From positions 186,001 through 250,000 of the forward strand of contig JAIYCB010000031.1 in NCBI GenBank assembly GCA_027488215.1: a stretch of DNA of 64,000 nucleotides, in the 5' to 3' direction. The notes beneath the pieces are model-generated. The model was not told where the DNA came from. It made no database searches and saw nothing but the letters and a program-made list of their open reading frames with translations. How positions within the stretch are numbered: the first letter of the stretch is position 1; every line of letters starts with the position of its first letter. A program made the translations under genes and the position numbers. Below, piece after piece: positions 45,772 to 55,507 of this stretch. Source of the DNA: Comamonadaceae bacterium. Its GTDB lineage: Bacteria > Pseudomonadota > Gammaproteobacteria > Burkholderiales > Burkholderiaceae_C.

Positions 45772-45809
45772 AATCAATAATGTATGATTAAAATGATTCT
45801 TTTTTGATT
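45772..45809. promoter_or_regulatory. phased TGATT repeats between glpD and glpR
   Basis: Within a very AT-rich divergent region TGATT occurs at 45785, 45794 and 45805, and its complement AATCA at 45772, spaced about 9-13 bases, near one helix turn. This is where GlpR, a DeoR-type repressor, is expected to bind. Assignment is by position and periodicity only. Confidence 0.45.
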
Positions 45810-45890
45810 GTATCGATGAAAAACTAAAAGTCCATAAGATCCACCCGACTTGCTGAAGACCCCACGAACACACAGAAAAAACAAGCCCCC

Positions 45891-46670
45891 ATGGCCCTCA
45901 ATCCCCGACAACTCGCCATCTTGCAATCCGTGCGCGAACAAGGCAGCGTCAAAACCGAAGAGCTCGCCCAGGAGTTTGGCATCACCCTGCAAACCGCCCG
46001 GCGCGATCTCCAACGCCTGACCGAAGCCGCCCAGCTGGAGCGCTTTCATGGCGGTGTGCGTGCGGTGGACTCCTCTACCCGCAACATCACCTACACCGAA
46101 CGCCAGCGCTTCCAGGCCAGCGCCAAGCAAGACATTGCCCGGCAAGTGGCCGAGGCCATTCCCCACGGCGCCAGCCTGTTCATGAACATTGGCACCACGG
46201 TGGAAGCCGTGGCCAGCGAACTGCTCCAGCACCGCGACCTGCGTGTGGTCACCAATAACCTGCATGTGGCCCGCATCCTGGCGGCCAACCCGCATTGCGA
46301 GGTGGTGGTGGCTGGCGGTACCGTGCGTTCTGAAGACTTGGGCGTGGTGGGTGAAGCGGCGCTGAACTTCATCCGCCAATTCAAGGTCGACATTGGCCTG
46401 ATCGGCATCAGCGGCATCGACGCCGATGGCACGCTGCGTGACTACGACATGCGCGAAGTGATGGTCGCCCGCGCCATCGTGGCCCAATCCCGCCAGGTCT
46501 GGCTGGTGGCCGACCACAGCAAATTCGAGCGCCCCGCCATGATCGAAGTGGCCCCCCTGAAGGTGGTGCACACCTTGTTCACCGATATTGCTCCGCAAGC
46601 GGCGCAGCAACGACTGATGGAGGAATTGGGGGTCCGGTGTGTGGTGGCTCAGTCCCCAGCACAGGGTTGA
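45891..46670 (+). CDS. glpR: DeoR-family glycerol-3-phosphate regulon repressor
   Basis: A 259-residue DeoR-type regulator. The N-terminal winged HTH (QGSVKTEELAQEFGITLQTA, RRDLQRL) and the C-terminal sugar-phosphate-binding domain with SLFMNIGTTVEA, VVAGGTVRSEDLG and DHSKFERPAM match GlpR. It likely represses glpD when glycerol-3-phosphate is low. Divergent placement next to glpD supports the name. No glpF or glpK lies nearby. Confidence 0.9.
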   Translation: MALNPRQLAILQSVREQGSVKTEELAQEFGITLQTARRDLQRLTEAAQLERFHGGVRAVDSSTRNITYTERQRFQASAKQDIARQVAEAIPHGASLFMNIGTTVEAVASELLQHRDLRVVTNNLHVARILAANPHCEVVVAGGTVRSEDLGVVGEAALNFIRQFKVDIGLIGISGIDADGTLRDYDMREVMVARAIVAQSRQVWLVADHSKFERPAMIEVAPLKVVHTLFTDIAPQAAQQRLMEELGVRCVVAQSPAQG

Positions 46671-46686
46671 ATCCCGAACAGACAGT

Positions 46687-49092
46687 TCAGCTTTTCTTGC
46701 GTGGCGGCAAACCCGTGTGCTGCGTCAGCAACTGACCCTTTTTCGGCTGCCCCATGCGCTTGGGCTTGGTCGACAAGGCCACCGATGAATTCTCCCCTGC
46801 ACCGGTGCTGTTTTTGCGACGTGCGCTCTTGTAGCCGTCTTCGGCCAGCGGCTGCCAGTTCGGAATCAAATGGTGTTTGCCGTTGCCGATCAAATCGGCC
46901 CTACCCATGGCCTTGAGCGCTTCGCGCAGCAGGGGCCAGTTGTTCGAGTCGTGGTAGCGCAAAAACGCCTTGTGCAGGCGGCGGCGTTTGTCGCCTTTGA
47001 CGATGTCCACTTTTTCGCTGTCGCGGGTGATTTTGCGCAGCGGGTTGCGGGTGGAGTGGTACATGGCGGTGGCGGTGGCCATGGGGCTCGGGTAGAAGGT
47101 TTGCACCTGATCGGCCCTGAAGCCGTTCTTTTTCAGCCAGACAGCCAGGTTCATCATGTCTTCGTCGCTGGTGCCGGGGTGGGCGGCGATGAAGTACGGG
47201 ATGAGGAACTGCTTTTTGCCCACTTCTTCGCTGTACTTGTCGAACATCGACTTGAAGCGGTCGTAGGTGCCGATGCCCGGCTTCATCATCTTGGACAGCG
47301 GGCCGCCCTCGGTGTGCTCGGGCGCAATCTTGAGGTAGCCGCCCACATGGTGCTGCACCAGCTCTTTCACGTACTCGGGCGACTGCACGGCCAAGTCGTA
47401 GCGCAGACCGGAGCCAATCAAAATCTTCTTGATGCCCTTGAGGTTACGCGCCCGGCGGTACATGTTGATCAGCGGGCCGTGGTCGGTGGTCAGGTTCTGG
47501 CAGATGCCGGGGAACACACAGCTGGGCTTGCGGCAGGCAGACTCAATCTCGGGCGTGCGGCAACCCAGGCGGTACATGTTGGCCGTGGGGCCACCCAGGT
47601 CAGAGATGACGCCGGTGAAGCCTTTGACCTTGTCGCGGATGTCTTCCACCTCGCGGATGACGGATTCTTCGGAGCGGCTTTGGATGATGCGGCCTTCGTG
47701 CTCGGTGATAGAGCAGAAGGTGCAGCCGCCGAAGCAGCCGCGCATGATGTTCACACTGAACCGGATCATTTCCCAAGCAGGAATCTTGGTCGCGTGGTCG
47801 TGGCTGCCGTTCTCGTCGGCATAGCGCGGGTGCGGGCTGCGGGCATACGGCAGATCGAACACATGGTCCATCTCGGCCGTGGTCAGCGGGATGGGTGGCG
47901 GCGTGATCCACACATCGCGGGCGGTGGTGCCTTCGCCATGCGCTTGTACCAGGCAGCGGGCATTGCCGGGGTTGGTTTCCAGGTGCAGCACGCGGTTGGC
48001 GTGGGCATAGAGCACGGGGTCGGACTTGACCTGTTCGTAGCTGGGCAGGCGGATGACGCTCTTGTCACGGGGTGGAACTTTGTGCGTGCCTTTGCCGCGC
48101 AGTTCAGGAGAAGCTGACATGGATTGCCGCGCTTCGCTCGCAATAACGGCACTCGCGTCATCGCGAGGAGCGAAGCGACGTGGCGATCCAGTTGCCGCAT
48201 TGGGCACAAACTTCAATGTTTGCACCTTCTGGTTTTCCACATCGGCCACTTCCTTGGCCTCTTCCTCGCGAGCGCAAGTCGCACCCTGTTCCCGCGCTTG
48301 GTCCGAAATCATCAAATACGGGTTGATGTGCGCTTCCACATGGCCGGGGGTGTCCACGCTGGTGGAGTCGATCTCGAACCAACCCGCTGGGGTCTCGCGG
48401 CGCACAAAAGCGGTGCCCCGCACATCGGTGATCTGCTGCACCGGCTCACGAGCGGCCAGACGGTGGGCGATCTCAACAATGGCGCGCTCGGCGTTGCCGT
48501 ACAGCAGCAGGTCGCATTTGCTATCCACCACCACCGAGCGGCGAACCTTGTCAGACCAGTAATCGTAATGCGCGATGCGGCGCAGGCTGCCTTCGATGCC
48601 GCCGAGCACGATGGGGGCGTCCGGAAAGGCTTCGCGGCAGCGCTGGCTGTAGACGATGGCAGCGCGGTCAGGCCGCTTGCCGCCCACGTCGCCCGGGGTG
48701 TAGGCGTCGTCGCTGCGGATTTTGCGGTCCGCCGTGTAGCGGTTGATCATGGAGTCCATGTTGCCGCTGGTCACGCCCCAAAACAGGTTGGGTTGGCCCA
48801 GTTCTTTGAAGGCGTCTGCGCTGGTCCAGTCGGGCTGGGCGATGATGCCGACCCGAAAACCCTGGTTTTCCAGCATGCGGCCAATCACTGACATGCCAAA
48901 GCTGGGGTGGTCCACATAGGCGTCGCCAGTGACGATGATGATGTCGCAGCTGTCCCAGCCCAGTTGGGTCATTTCGGCGCGGCTCATCGGCAAAAACAAG
49001 GCCGTGCCAAAGCGCTGCGCCCAGTACTTGCGGTAACTGGTCAGCGGTTTGGCGTCGCGCGGGAAAAAGGAAACGTCGACAAAGGCGTTCAT
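46687..49092 (-). CDS. ygiQ: YgiQ-family radical SAM protein (UPF0313) with an inserted repeat
   Basis: An 801-residue protein closely similar to E. coli YgiQ along its conserved parts: [20 protein letters not shown] near the start, [14 protein letters not shown], then the radical SAM core [20 protein letters not shown] (C-x3-C-x2-C) and [13 protein letters not shown]. The start at 49092 fits the family. The linker between the two halves is enlarged by the segment [17 protein letters not shown], encoded by a palindromic repeat at 48121-48190. The linker is variable in the family, so function may be kept. The biochemical role of YgiQ is unknown. Confidence 0.92.
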   Translation of the reverse strand: MNAFVDVSFFPRDAKPLTSYRKYWAQRFGTALFLPMSRAEMTQLGWDSCDIIIVTGDAYVDHPSFGMSVIGRMLENQGFRVGIIAQPDWTSADAFKELGQPNLFWGVTSGNMDSMINRYTADRKIRSDDAYTPGDVGGKRPDRAAIVYSQRCREAFPDAPIVLGGIEGSLRRIAHYDYWSDKVRRSVVVDSKCDLLLYGNAERAIVEIAHRLAAREPVQQITDVRGTAFVRRETPAGWFEIDSTSVDTPGHVEAHINPYLMISDQAREQGATCAREEEAKEVADVENQKVQTLKFVPNAATGSPRRFAPRDDASAVIASEARQSMSASPELRGKGTHKVPPRDKSVIRLPSYEQVKSDPVLYAHANRVLHLETNPGNARCLVQAHGEGTTARDVWITPPPIPLTTAEMDHVFDLPYARSPHPRYADENGSHDHATKIPAWEMIRFSVNIMRGCFGGCTFCSITEHEGRIIQSRSEESVIREVEDIRDKVKGFTGVISDLGGPTANMYRLGCRTPEIESACRKPSCVFPGICQNLTTDHGPLINMYRRARNLKGIKKILIGSGLRYDLAVQSPEYVKELVQHHVGGYLKIAPEHTEGGPLSKMMKPGIGTYDRFKSMFDKYSEEVGKKQFLIPYFIAAHPGTSDEDMMNLAVWLKKNGFRADQVQTFYPSPMATATAMYHSTRNPLRKITRDSEKVDIVKGDKRRRLHKAFLRYHDSNNWPLLREALKAMGRADLIGNGKHHLIPNWQPLAEDGYKSARRKNSTGAGENSSVALSTKPKRMGQPKKGQLLTQHTGLPPRKKS
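48121..48190. repeat. dispersed palindromic element, copy D, inside the ygiQ reading frame
   Basis: An imperfect 70-base inverted repeat: arm ggattgccgcgcttcgctcg and onward at 48121-48148, and its inverted partner at 48156-48190 (cgtcatcgcgaggagcgaag and onward to gatcc). It is the same family as copies at 18710, 31968 and 34975. On the minus strand it is read in frame within the ygiQ linker and gives no stop codon. Confidence 0.88.
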
Positions 49093-49338
49093 GGGCGGGC
49101 ACTCGGGGTAACCCGATAGTGTAGAGGCTTGGGGGTGAACGGACAGTCTCGAGGGGCTTTGATCGAATCCACTCGCTTGGGCATCTGCTGCTGCAATGGC
49201 ATTGAGCTTTGGACAGAACTGCCTGCCAGAGTCCTGAAAGCCGCATCGATGCAACTGAATCTTGGCTAGACCGCTACGCCAAAGTGACACCCTCATTGCT
49301 GGGATGCGATTCAAAATGACCGGATTTGGAGTTGCAAA

Positions 49339-50310
49339 ATGCGTTTCAAATGGCTTTCAGTGGGCATTGTGGTTGCAGTTCAGCTCTTGGTTGGCACCGC
49401 ACAAGCACAAGCCTTCCCCCAAAAATCCATCAAACTGATTGTTCCATTTGCGGCAGGCGGTTCGACCGACATGGTGGCGCGCTTGCTGGCCGAACGCATG
49501 GGCCCCATACTGGGTCAAAGCGTGGTGGTTGAAAACCGGGCAGGTGCGGGCGGGGTATTGGGCGCTGATGCGGTGGCCAAAGCTGCGCCTGACGGGTACA
49601 CACTGTTGATGGGCACGGTCAGCACGCATGGTGCCAGCCCGGCGATTTACAAAAAAATTCCCTACGACGCAGCCAAGGACTTTGAACCTATCACCAACGT
49701 GATGTCGGTGCCCAGTGTGCTGACCATCCACCCGAAAGTACCCGCCAAAACCTTGCAAGAATTCGTCGCTTTGGCCAAGGCGGCCCCCGGCAAGTATTCC
49801 TATGGCTCACCCGGCAATGGCTCTTTGGGCCATGCCAACGTCGAGAACCTGTTGCAGTTGGCTGGGATTCAGGTTTTGCATGTGCCCTACAAAGGGGGTG
49901 GTCCAGCCCTGAACGATGCGGTCGCGGGTCAGATTGACGCACTGACCGACAACTTACCCTCTACGTTGCCGCACATCCAGGCAGGCAGGTTACGCCCCTT
50001 GGCACTTTTGTCGCCACAACGCAGCAAACTTTTGCCCGATTTGCCCACCTACAAAGAAGCGGGCTATCCGGACATGGACGAAGGGGGCTGGTTTGGCTTG
50101 TTGGCACCGGCCAAAACACCTCGAGCGGTGGTCCTCAAAATCAACGCGGCAGCCCATCAGGCCATGCAAGACCCGGCCTTCAAAGCACGCAGTGAAGCGA
50201 TCGATGGCATTGCCATGGCCAACACGCCCGAACAATTTGGCGAACAAATCAAAAAAGCCTTGGCACGTTACCAACGCATCGCCAAATCGGCCAACATCCA
50301 ACTCGACTGA
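49339..50310 (+). CDS. Bug/TctC-family periplasmic receptor
   Basis: A 323-residue receptor with a signal peptide ending TAQAQ at about residue 24, then [20 protein letters not shown] and [13 protein letters not shown], the Bug signatures. It has no tctA/tctB partners here. The gene lies 11 bases before an N-formylglutamate amidohydrolase gene, suggesting that the ligand may be N-formyl-glutamate or a similar N-acyl amino acid; this is inference. It is not a close copy of the other Bug gene at 1729. Confidence 0.93.
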   Translation: MRFKWLSVGIVVAVQLLVGTAQAQAFPQKSIKLIVPFAAGGSTDMVARLLAERMGPILGQSVVVENRAGAGGVLGADAVAKAAPDGYTLLMGTVSTHGASPAIYKKIPYDAAKDFEPITNVMSVPSVLTIHPKVPAKTLQEFVALAKAAPGKYSYGSPGNGSLGHANVENLLQLAGIQVLHVPYKGGGPALNDAVAGQIDALTDNLPSTLPHIQAGRLRPLALLSPQRSKLLPDLPTYKEAGYPDMDEGGWFGLLAPAKTPRAVVLKINAAAHQAMQDPAFKARSEAIDGIAMANTPEQFGEQIKKALARYQRIAKSANIQLD

Positions 50311-50321
50311 AAGAAAAAGCC

Positions 50322-51197
50322 ATGTCAGATGCCCCTGTGCTGGTGACTCGGCCAGCAGAAGCGTCGCGTTTGCCTTTGGTGTGCGATTCGCCCCACAGCG
50401 GCACGCATTACCCCAGCGATTTCGGATCGGCACTCCCTTTGCTGCAACTACGGCAGACGGAGGACACGGACATTGACGCCTTGTGGAGCGCAACGCCCCA
50501 GGTGGGCGGCACCTTGCTTGCCGCCTGTTTTCCACGCTGCTACATCGACCCCAACCGCGATTTGAGTGACTTGGACCCGGCCCTCTTGGCCGAGGCTTGG
50601 CCAGCGCCTTTGTCGCCCGGCCCCAAATCCCAATTGGGTTACGGCTTGGTGTTCAGCAAAGTCAATGCCAACAGCTTGATCTATGACCGCGCCTTGACCG
50701 TGCAAGAGGTACAGCAAAGGATTGCGCGCTGCTGGCAACCTTACAGGACCGCACTGGACCAAGAGATCCAGTGGGCTTGCGAGACTTTTGGGGGCGTTTG
50801 GCACTTGAATCTGCATTCCATGCCGCAAAACGCCTATGAGCGATTGGGTCTGAGCACCGACAAGGTGTTGGCGGACTTTGTGTTGGGCGACCGTGATGGC
50901 AGCACTTGTGAGCCTGGATTTGTGGACATGATCGAGCAAAGTCTGCGGCGTTGGGGATACAGCGTGGCCCGCAACGACCCCTACAAGGGTGTCGCGTTAC
51001 TGGCTCAAGTGGGTCAACCGAGCCTGAATCGCCACAGCCTTCAAATTGAGATTCGACGGCCGCTGTACATGAACGAGGCCACCAGAGAACGCAATTCGAA
51101 TTTCGACACTTTGCAAAAAAACCTGTCACGCACATTGGCGGATGTTGCAGCTTACGTCAAAAGCAAAGTACAGGACCAGCGTCAAAACACGACATGA
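50322..51197 (+). CDS. N-formylglutamate amidohydrolase
   Basis: A 291-residue FGase-family (PF05013) hydrolase. The metal-ligand motifs DSPHSGTHYP near residue 22 and NLHSMPQNAYERLG near 160 are visible, as is YIDPNRDLSDLDP. The family cleaves N-formyl-glutamate in histidine breakdown (HutG type) or related N-acyl amino acids. No hut genes are adjacent, and the Bug receptor upstream suggests a scavenging role. It shares the transcript with the receptor. Confidence 0.9.
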   Translation: MSDAPVLVTRPAEASRLPLVCDSPHSGTHYPSDFGSALPLLQLRQTEDTDIDALWSATPQVGGTLLAACFPRCYIDPNRDLSDLDPALLAEAWPAPLSPGPKSQLGYGLVFSKVNANSLIYDRALTVQEVQQRIARCWQPYRTALDQEIQWACETFGGVWHLNLHSMPQNAYERLGLSTDKVLADFVLGDRDGSTCEPGFVDMIEQSLRRWGYSVARNDPYKGVALLAQVGQPSLNRHSLQIEIRRPLYMNEATRERNSNFDTLQKNLSRTLADVAAYVKSKVQDQRQNTT

Positions 51198-51292
51198 GCT
51201 CTTGGATCCAAGACAAAAACGACTCCTGCAACCCTCAAGTGACATCACAGGATCGCGCTTGATTTGCAACACCCAAAAGTGGTTTCTCTTGC

Positions 51293-51484
51293 TCAAAGGT
51301 CTTTTTGGGCCCGCTCGATCAAGTCGATAAAACTCGGCGCATCACCCAGTGCCTGGGCGGCCAGCAGAGCCAGCTTGACCAGAAAGAGTTCGGATTTTTC
51401 GGGGCCCGCTGCATCAATGGCCATGGCCAGTTGGTCATAAGCGGTTTCCAGCCCGGCGATGTCCAGTCCAGTAGCGTTGTTCAT
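51293..51484 (-). CDS. DUF2783 small protein
   Basis: A 63-residue acidic helical protein with the DUF2783 pattern YDQLAMAIDAAGPEKSELFL and KLALLAAQALGDAPSFIDLI. Such proteins typically sit next to aromatic-ring FAD monooxygenases. Its start overlaps the monooxygenase stop by 4 bases, so it is translated with it and probably assists it. Function unknown. Confidence 0.8.
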   Translation of the reverse strand: MNNATGLDIAGLETAYDQLAMAIDAAGPEKSELFLVKLALLAAQALGDAPSFIDLIERAQKDL

Positions 51485-53211
51485 GAGTCTTCTCCGGTGG
51501 TGGCTCGGTCAAGGGCAGAGTTCAGGCGGTGGGCATCGAGGTGCAACCAGCGGGCGCAAATGTGTTGATCGGGGCGCAACAGGTAAGCAGCGCCGGGCGT
51601 GGTCACGCCGTAGCGGCTTTGCACCCGGCCTTGTGGATCGGACAGCACTTGCAGCCAGGGCATCTCGGACGGGCTGGGCGCAGTGCCAGCATCCGCGCCG
51701 GCCCCTTGGGTAATGCAAGTGATCTTCAACGGCAAGCCCTTGTCCCGCCATTGGGCTACGCTGGTCTGCACATCGGCAGTCAAAGCATCTGCCGCGCCAA
51801 ACCACAGCAGGTCAAAACCACCGCCCAAATGGTCCAGCAAAAACTGCTCGTCCGTCAGGCGCACATTGAGCGGCGGCGCGCCATGCGCGGGTCCGGCTTG
51901 GAACTGCGCGTTGTCATCCTCGCGGCAGTTGAGGCTGGAGTGGCTGTACTCGTGGGGGCGCGAAGTGCGCCAGTGGTAGAGCGGTCGCACAAAGGCTTCG
52001 GTGAGCGAAAGCGACAAGACGGCGTCGCGCAGCAAACGAAAGCCGCATGTGGGCGGGGTCATGAAACGGGTGCTTTTGCCCGCTTCTTCGATGATTTCTC
52101 TGGCCGCGCCCACGCGCTCGGCGCTGTAATTGGACAGCAACGCCCTTGAGGCCTGACCTCTGCACACCAATCCCAGCCGCCAAGCCAGGGCCTGCGCGTC
52201 TTGAAAACCCGTGTTGGCCCCACGAACACCAAAGATGGGCAGCAAGTGGGCGGCGTCACCCATGAACAAGGTACGACCCACCAGGTAGTCTGGCAAGGTG
52301 AGCGTGCGGGCCGAATACACCGAGCACCAGTCCATCTCCCAAGTTTTGTCGGCGTGTCCGATCATGGCCAATTGGGCGTTGATGCGGGTTTTGAGTGATT
52401 CGGGCGACAAGGCCTGCTCGGGCGTTTCGCCCTCGGGCAGTTGGTAGTCCACGCGCCAGATGCCTAGAGGCTCTCGGTGCAACAGCACGGTGTTGCCGCG
52501 GTTCCATTCGGGGTCAAAAAAGGCCAGGCGCTCGGTGGGCAAAGGCAAGTCGATGCGGATGTCGGCAATGACAAAGCGGCCCTCGTAAGACGCGCCTTCG
52601 AGCTTGAGGTCCAGCATGCTGCGGATCCCTGAGCGTGCTCCGTCGGAGGCCACCAGCCATTCGGCCTGCAGGGTGTAAGGGCCTTCGGGGGTGTCGACTT
52701 GCAGTTGCGCGTGGTCGGCATGCTGCGCAACCGCCGTGACGCGGTTGCCCCAGCGCAGGTCGATCAGAGGGTTCGCTTGGCAGGCTTCGACCAGGTACTG
52801 CTCCAAAAACTGCTGCTGCAAGTTGATCATGGGGCCAAAACGGTCGTTCTCGTCGTGCGGGGCTTCCATGCGGAACACGCGCTCGCCCCGGTAAAACGAG
52901 TTGCCAAAGCGCCAGGGCAAGCCGTTTTGTGTGACGCGCTCGGCCACGCCCACTTGTTGCAAGATTTCCATGGAGCGGCGGGTGAACACGATGGCACGGC
53001 TGCCCTCACAGACCTGCTGCTCCGACTCCAGCAACACACAGGGCACCCCAAAGCGGGCCAGCTCCAGTGCAGCCGTCAGGCCCACGGGGCCGCCACCTGC
53101 AATCACCACAGGGTGCCTGGGCTGCGCCGGGTGCTGCGAGGGCAACCAGGGCTGGTGCACGGCGTAGTCGTAATAAATCGAGCGGCGGGGCTCTGTGGCC
53201 GGTTGGTGCAT
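51481..53211 (-). CDS. FAD-dependent aromatic hydroxylase, 3-(3-hydroxyphenyl)propionate-hydroxylase-like
   Basis: A 576-residue group A flavin monooxygenase. The GGGPVGLTAALELA motif near residue 37 binds FAD, the DG motif is in VASDGARSGIRSML and the GD motif in LFMGDAAHLLPIFGVRGA. The C-terminal thioredoxin-like region is also present, as in MhpA/PCP-monooxygenase relatives. It hydroxylates an aromatic ring with NAD(P)H and O2. It is cotranscribed with a LuxR-type regulator upstream and a DUF2783 protein downstream. The substrate is unknown. Confidence 0.87.
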   Translation of the reverse strand: MHQPATEPRRSIYYDYAVHQPWLPSQHPAQPRHPVVIAGGGPVGLTAALELARFGVPCVLLESEQQVCEGSRAIVFTRRSMEILQQVGVAERVTQNGLPWRFGNSFYRGERVFRMEAPHDENDRFGPMINLQQQFLEQYLVEACQANPLIDLRWGNRVTAVAQHADHAQLQVDTPEGPYTLQAEWLVASDGARSGIRSMLDLKLEGASYEGRFVIADIRIDLPLPTERLAFFDPEWNRGNTVLLHREPLGIWRVDYQLPEGETPEQALSPESLKTRINAQLAMIGHADKTWEMDWCSVYSARTLTLPDYLVGRTLFMGDAAHLLPIFGVRGANTGFQDAQALAWRLGLVCRGQASRALLSNYSAERVGAAREIIEEAGKSTRFMTPPTCGFRLLRDAVLSLSLTEAFVRPLYHWRTSRPHEYSHSSLNCREDDNAQFQAGPAHGAPPLNVRLTDEQFLLDHLGGGFDLLWFGAADALTADVQTSVAQWRDKGLPLKITCITQGAGADAGTAPSPSEMPWLQVLSDPQGRVQSRYGVTTPGAAYLLRPDQHICARWLHLDAHRLNSALDRATTGEDS

Positions 53212-53283
53212 GGTGCCTCCAAGGATGAGAACTTCAACGACTCAATGGGGGCAGAGTTTAGACAGGGTCCGGCAGAAAGAATG

Positions 53284-54207
53284 TTACCTTTTGGGGACAG
53301 ATTCAGGGCTATACGGTGCCAGTAACCAGGCCACCAAAGCTTTGTGGCCAGACATGCCCAGCTTGCGGTAAATGCGTTTGGTGAAAGTCTGGGCACTGGC
53401 CAGCGTCAGGCCCAGGCGTTCGGCCAATTGTTCGGTGCTCAGCCCTTCCAGCAAGCCACGCACGACATCCAGATCGCGAGGGGTGAGCAGTGGGCCTCGC
53501 AGGGCCAAGCGATCCAACAACAAGGCCATCAAATCCGCACTCAGCACATGTCCGGTGTAATGCAAACGCACTGCCTGAACGATCAAAGGCGCCAGAGCCT
53601 GCACAGTGGCCAACTCCTGATCCGTCATCAGCCCATGCTCCAGTCCCCTGTAGAGGTTGACCGACAGCCAGCGTCGGCCTTCGTGCAGCGACAAAATCGC
53701 CAAGCGCTCGGCCACGCGTGGCCATTCATAGCAAATTTGGCGGTACTCGGGGTGCTCAACTTCGTAAGCGGCCTGCCGATGCAGCACGATATGCGGTTGT
53801 TGAGGGGAGGCTGCGAGGGCTGTCTGGTGGTGCATCTGCATGGCTTGCTGCGCACCGTCCAGGCGGTAAAACCGCTGAACATAAGCCTGCGATATATCGG
53901 GCAACGCACGGGTTCGGGCCTGATCGCCCACGGCCAGGGTGCGTGGACGCCCTGCCCCCTCGAAGGAGAAAATCGTGCATTGCGCCATGGGCACCCAAGT
54001 GGCCAGCAAACGCAAAATCTCTTCCGCCACGGCGTGGCGGTCAGAAGCGCCCAATTTACCCATCAAGGCCGTCACCTTCCCATGAGGCAAATCGGGCCCT
54101 GGTGCGCTGGTGACAGGACAAACCCAATGGCCAGCGGACGAAGGCGTATTGGAGCAGTCAGGACAGGTCATGCAGGTATTTTTAATGTTATGAAACTGTG
54201 AGGGCAT
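53284..54207 (-). CDS. LuxR-type HTH regulator
   Basis: A 307-residue protein with a C-terminal LuxR HTH (LTPRDLDVVRGLLEGLSTEQ, then AERLGLTLASAQTFTKRIYR). The N terminus has a cluster of cysteines (CMTCPDCSNTPSSAGHWVC), which might bind metal or sense redox, and the middle is not a recognisable receiver or PAS domain. It lies 72 bases upstream of the monooxygenase gene on the same strand and is likely its regulator. The longer start at 54207 is used; a start at 54171 would remove part of the cysteine cluster. Confidence 0.8.
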   Translation of the reverse strand: MPSQFHNIKNTCMTCPDCSNTPSSAGHWVCPVTSAPGPDLPHGKVTALMGKLGASDRHAVAEEILRLLATWVPMAQCTIFSFEGAGRPRTLAVGDQARTRALPDISQAYVQRFYRLDGAQQAMQMHHQTALAASPQQPHIVLHRQAAYEVEHPEYRQICYEWPRVAERLAILSLHEGRRWLSVNLYRGLEHGLMTDQELATVQALAPLIVQAVRLHYTGHVLSADLMALLLDRLALRGPLLTPRDLDVVRGLLEGLSTEQLAERLGLTLASAQTFTKRIYRKLGMSGHKALVAWLLAPYSPESVPKR

Positions 54208-54302
54208 GCGCTGGAGCTCTATTTTGCATTTTGGTTGATAGGCACCGTGGCATATTCAATGGTGACAGCGATGTCTGAGTCAGCACAGGGATAATCCCGA
54301 GG

Positions 54303-54899
54303 ATGTCTGAAATCCAGCCCCTGCAGCAACCGCGATCTAAAACCGATCTGTTTGTGTCCTTCACTGTCCTGGCCCTACAAGGCTTTGGCGGCGTGCTGGC
54401 GGTGGTCCAGCGTGAGTTGGTGGAGAAGAAACGCTGGATGACACGTGAGCAGTTTGTCGAAGACTGGGCCGTGGCGCAAATACTGCCAGGTCCCAATGTG
54501 GTGAATTTTTGCCTGATGATCGGCGGTCGGTATTTTGGATTGGGCGGTGCCCTGGCTTCTTTGGCGGGCTTGCTGATGGCCCCGCTGGCGGTGGTTTTGT
54601 TGTTGGCCATTTCTTTTGGCGGCGTATCTGACGCCGCTTGGGCCCAAGGCGCGCTGCGCGGCATGGGCGCTGTGGCGGCAGGTTTGATTGCCGCCACAGG
54701 CATCAAACTGATGAGTGCCTTGAAACTCAATCCCATGGGTCTGCCGGTATGCGCAGCTGTCATGCTGGCAACATTTGTCTTTGTAAGTTTTCTCCGCTGG
54801 CCACTGATCTGGGTTTTGTTGGGGGTAGGCAGTGCCGCTTGTGGATGGGCATATTTTCAGCTGACGCGACAAATGCTGGACAAAGGGAATGCCGTATGA
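54303..54899 (+). CDS. chromate transporter, N-terminal half (short-chain ChrA subunit)
   Basis: A 198-residue membrane protein with the ChrA-type FGGVLAVVQRELVEKKRWMTRE motif and PGPNVVNFCLMIGGRYFG. It is half the length of classical ChrA; the next gene is the matching second half. Such short-chain pairs form a two-subunit chromate or related anion transporter. The two genes overlap by 4 bases. Confidence 0.88.
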   Translation: MSEIQPLQQPRSKTDLFVSFTVLALQGFGGVLAVVQRELVEKKRWMTREQFVEDWAVAQILPGPNVVNFCLMIGGRYFGLGGALASLAGLLMAPLAVVLLLAISFGGVSDAAWAQGALRGMGAVAAGLIAATGIKLMSALKLNPMGLPVCAAVMLATFVFVSFLRWPLIWVLLGVGSAACGWAYFQLTRQMLDKGNAV

Positions 54900-55498
54900 A
54901 CCTGGCCGTGCAACTGAGCGTGAGCGACTGGCTGGCGTTCTTCAACCATTTTTTGTCCTTGTCCCTGTTGGCTGTGGGCGGGGCGATCATCACAGCGCCC
55001 GACATGCACAGGTTTTTGGTGGACGAGCAAGGGTGGCTGAGCGAACAGCAATTCAACTCCTCCATCGCACTGGCGCAATCTGCACCCGGACCCAATGTAT
55101 TGTTTGTCGCTGTGATCGGCTGGAACGTGGGATTGAACGCGGGCGCAGGACTGGGAGGCGGCTGGATCAGCTTGGGCTTGTCGGCTTTGGGCGTTGTGCT
55201 GAGTTTGCTCGGCATCATGCTGCCCTCGTCCATATTGACCTACAACACCACGCGCTGGGCCCAGCGACACCGCGAAAAGTTGGGCGTGCGAGCGTTTAAA
55301 TTGGGGATGGCACCTGTGGTCATAGCGCTGCTGGTGTCCACGGGCTGGCTGCTTACTGAGGGCCACAACCAACCCGAGAAAGACTGGCCGCTTTGGCTGC
55401 TCACAGCGCTAGCTGTACTATTAGTTTGGCGCACCCGCATCCATTTACTTTGGTTGATTGGTGCTGGCGCAGTGCTCGGCGCGTTGGGTTGGGTCTGA
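54896..55498 (+). CDS. chromate transporter, C-terminal half (short-chain ChrA subunit)
   Basis: A 200-residue membrane protein homologous to the preceding half, with LAVGGAIITAPDMHRFLVDE and QSAPGPNVLFVAVIGWNVG. It overlaps its partner by the ATGA arrangement, giving translational coupling and probably a heterodimer. A chromate or sulfate efflux role follows from the family, not from the sequence itself. Confidence 0.88.
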   Translation: MNLAVQLSVSDWLAFFNHFLSLSLLAVGGAIITAPDMHRFLVDEQGWLSEQQFNSSIALAQSAPGPNVLFVAVIGWNVGLNAGAGLGGGWISLGLSALGVVLSLLGIMLPSSILTYNTTRWAQRHREKLGVRAFKLGMAPVVIALLVSTGWLLTEGHNQPEKDWPLWLLTALAVLLVWRTRIHLLWLIGAGAVLGALGWV

Positions 55499-55507
55499 GC
55501 GCTTTTT

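Noticed and set aside
46870-48117. A 415-residue open frame antisense to ygiQ
   Set aside because: Same shadow effect over a clear radical SAM gene; no start signal and no recognisable domain.
51200-51213. A perfect 14-base palindrome (tcttggatccaaga) after the amidohydrolase stop
   Set aside because: It has no T run and no neighbouring half-site; a short palindrome of this length is expected by chance in a window this size.
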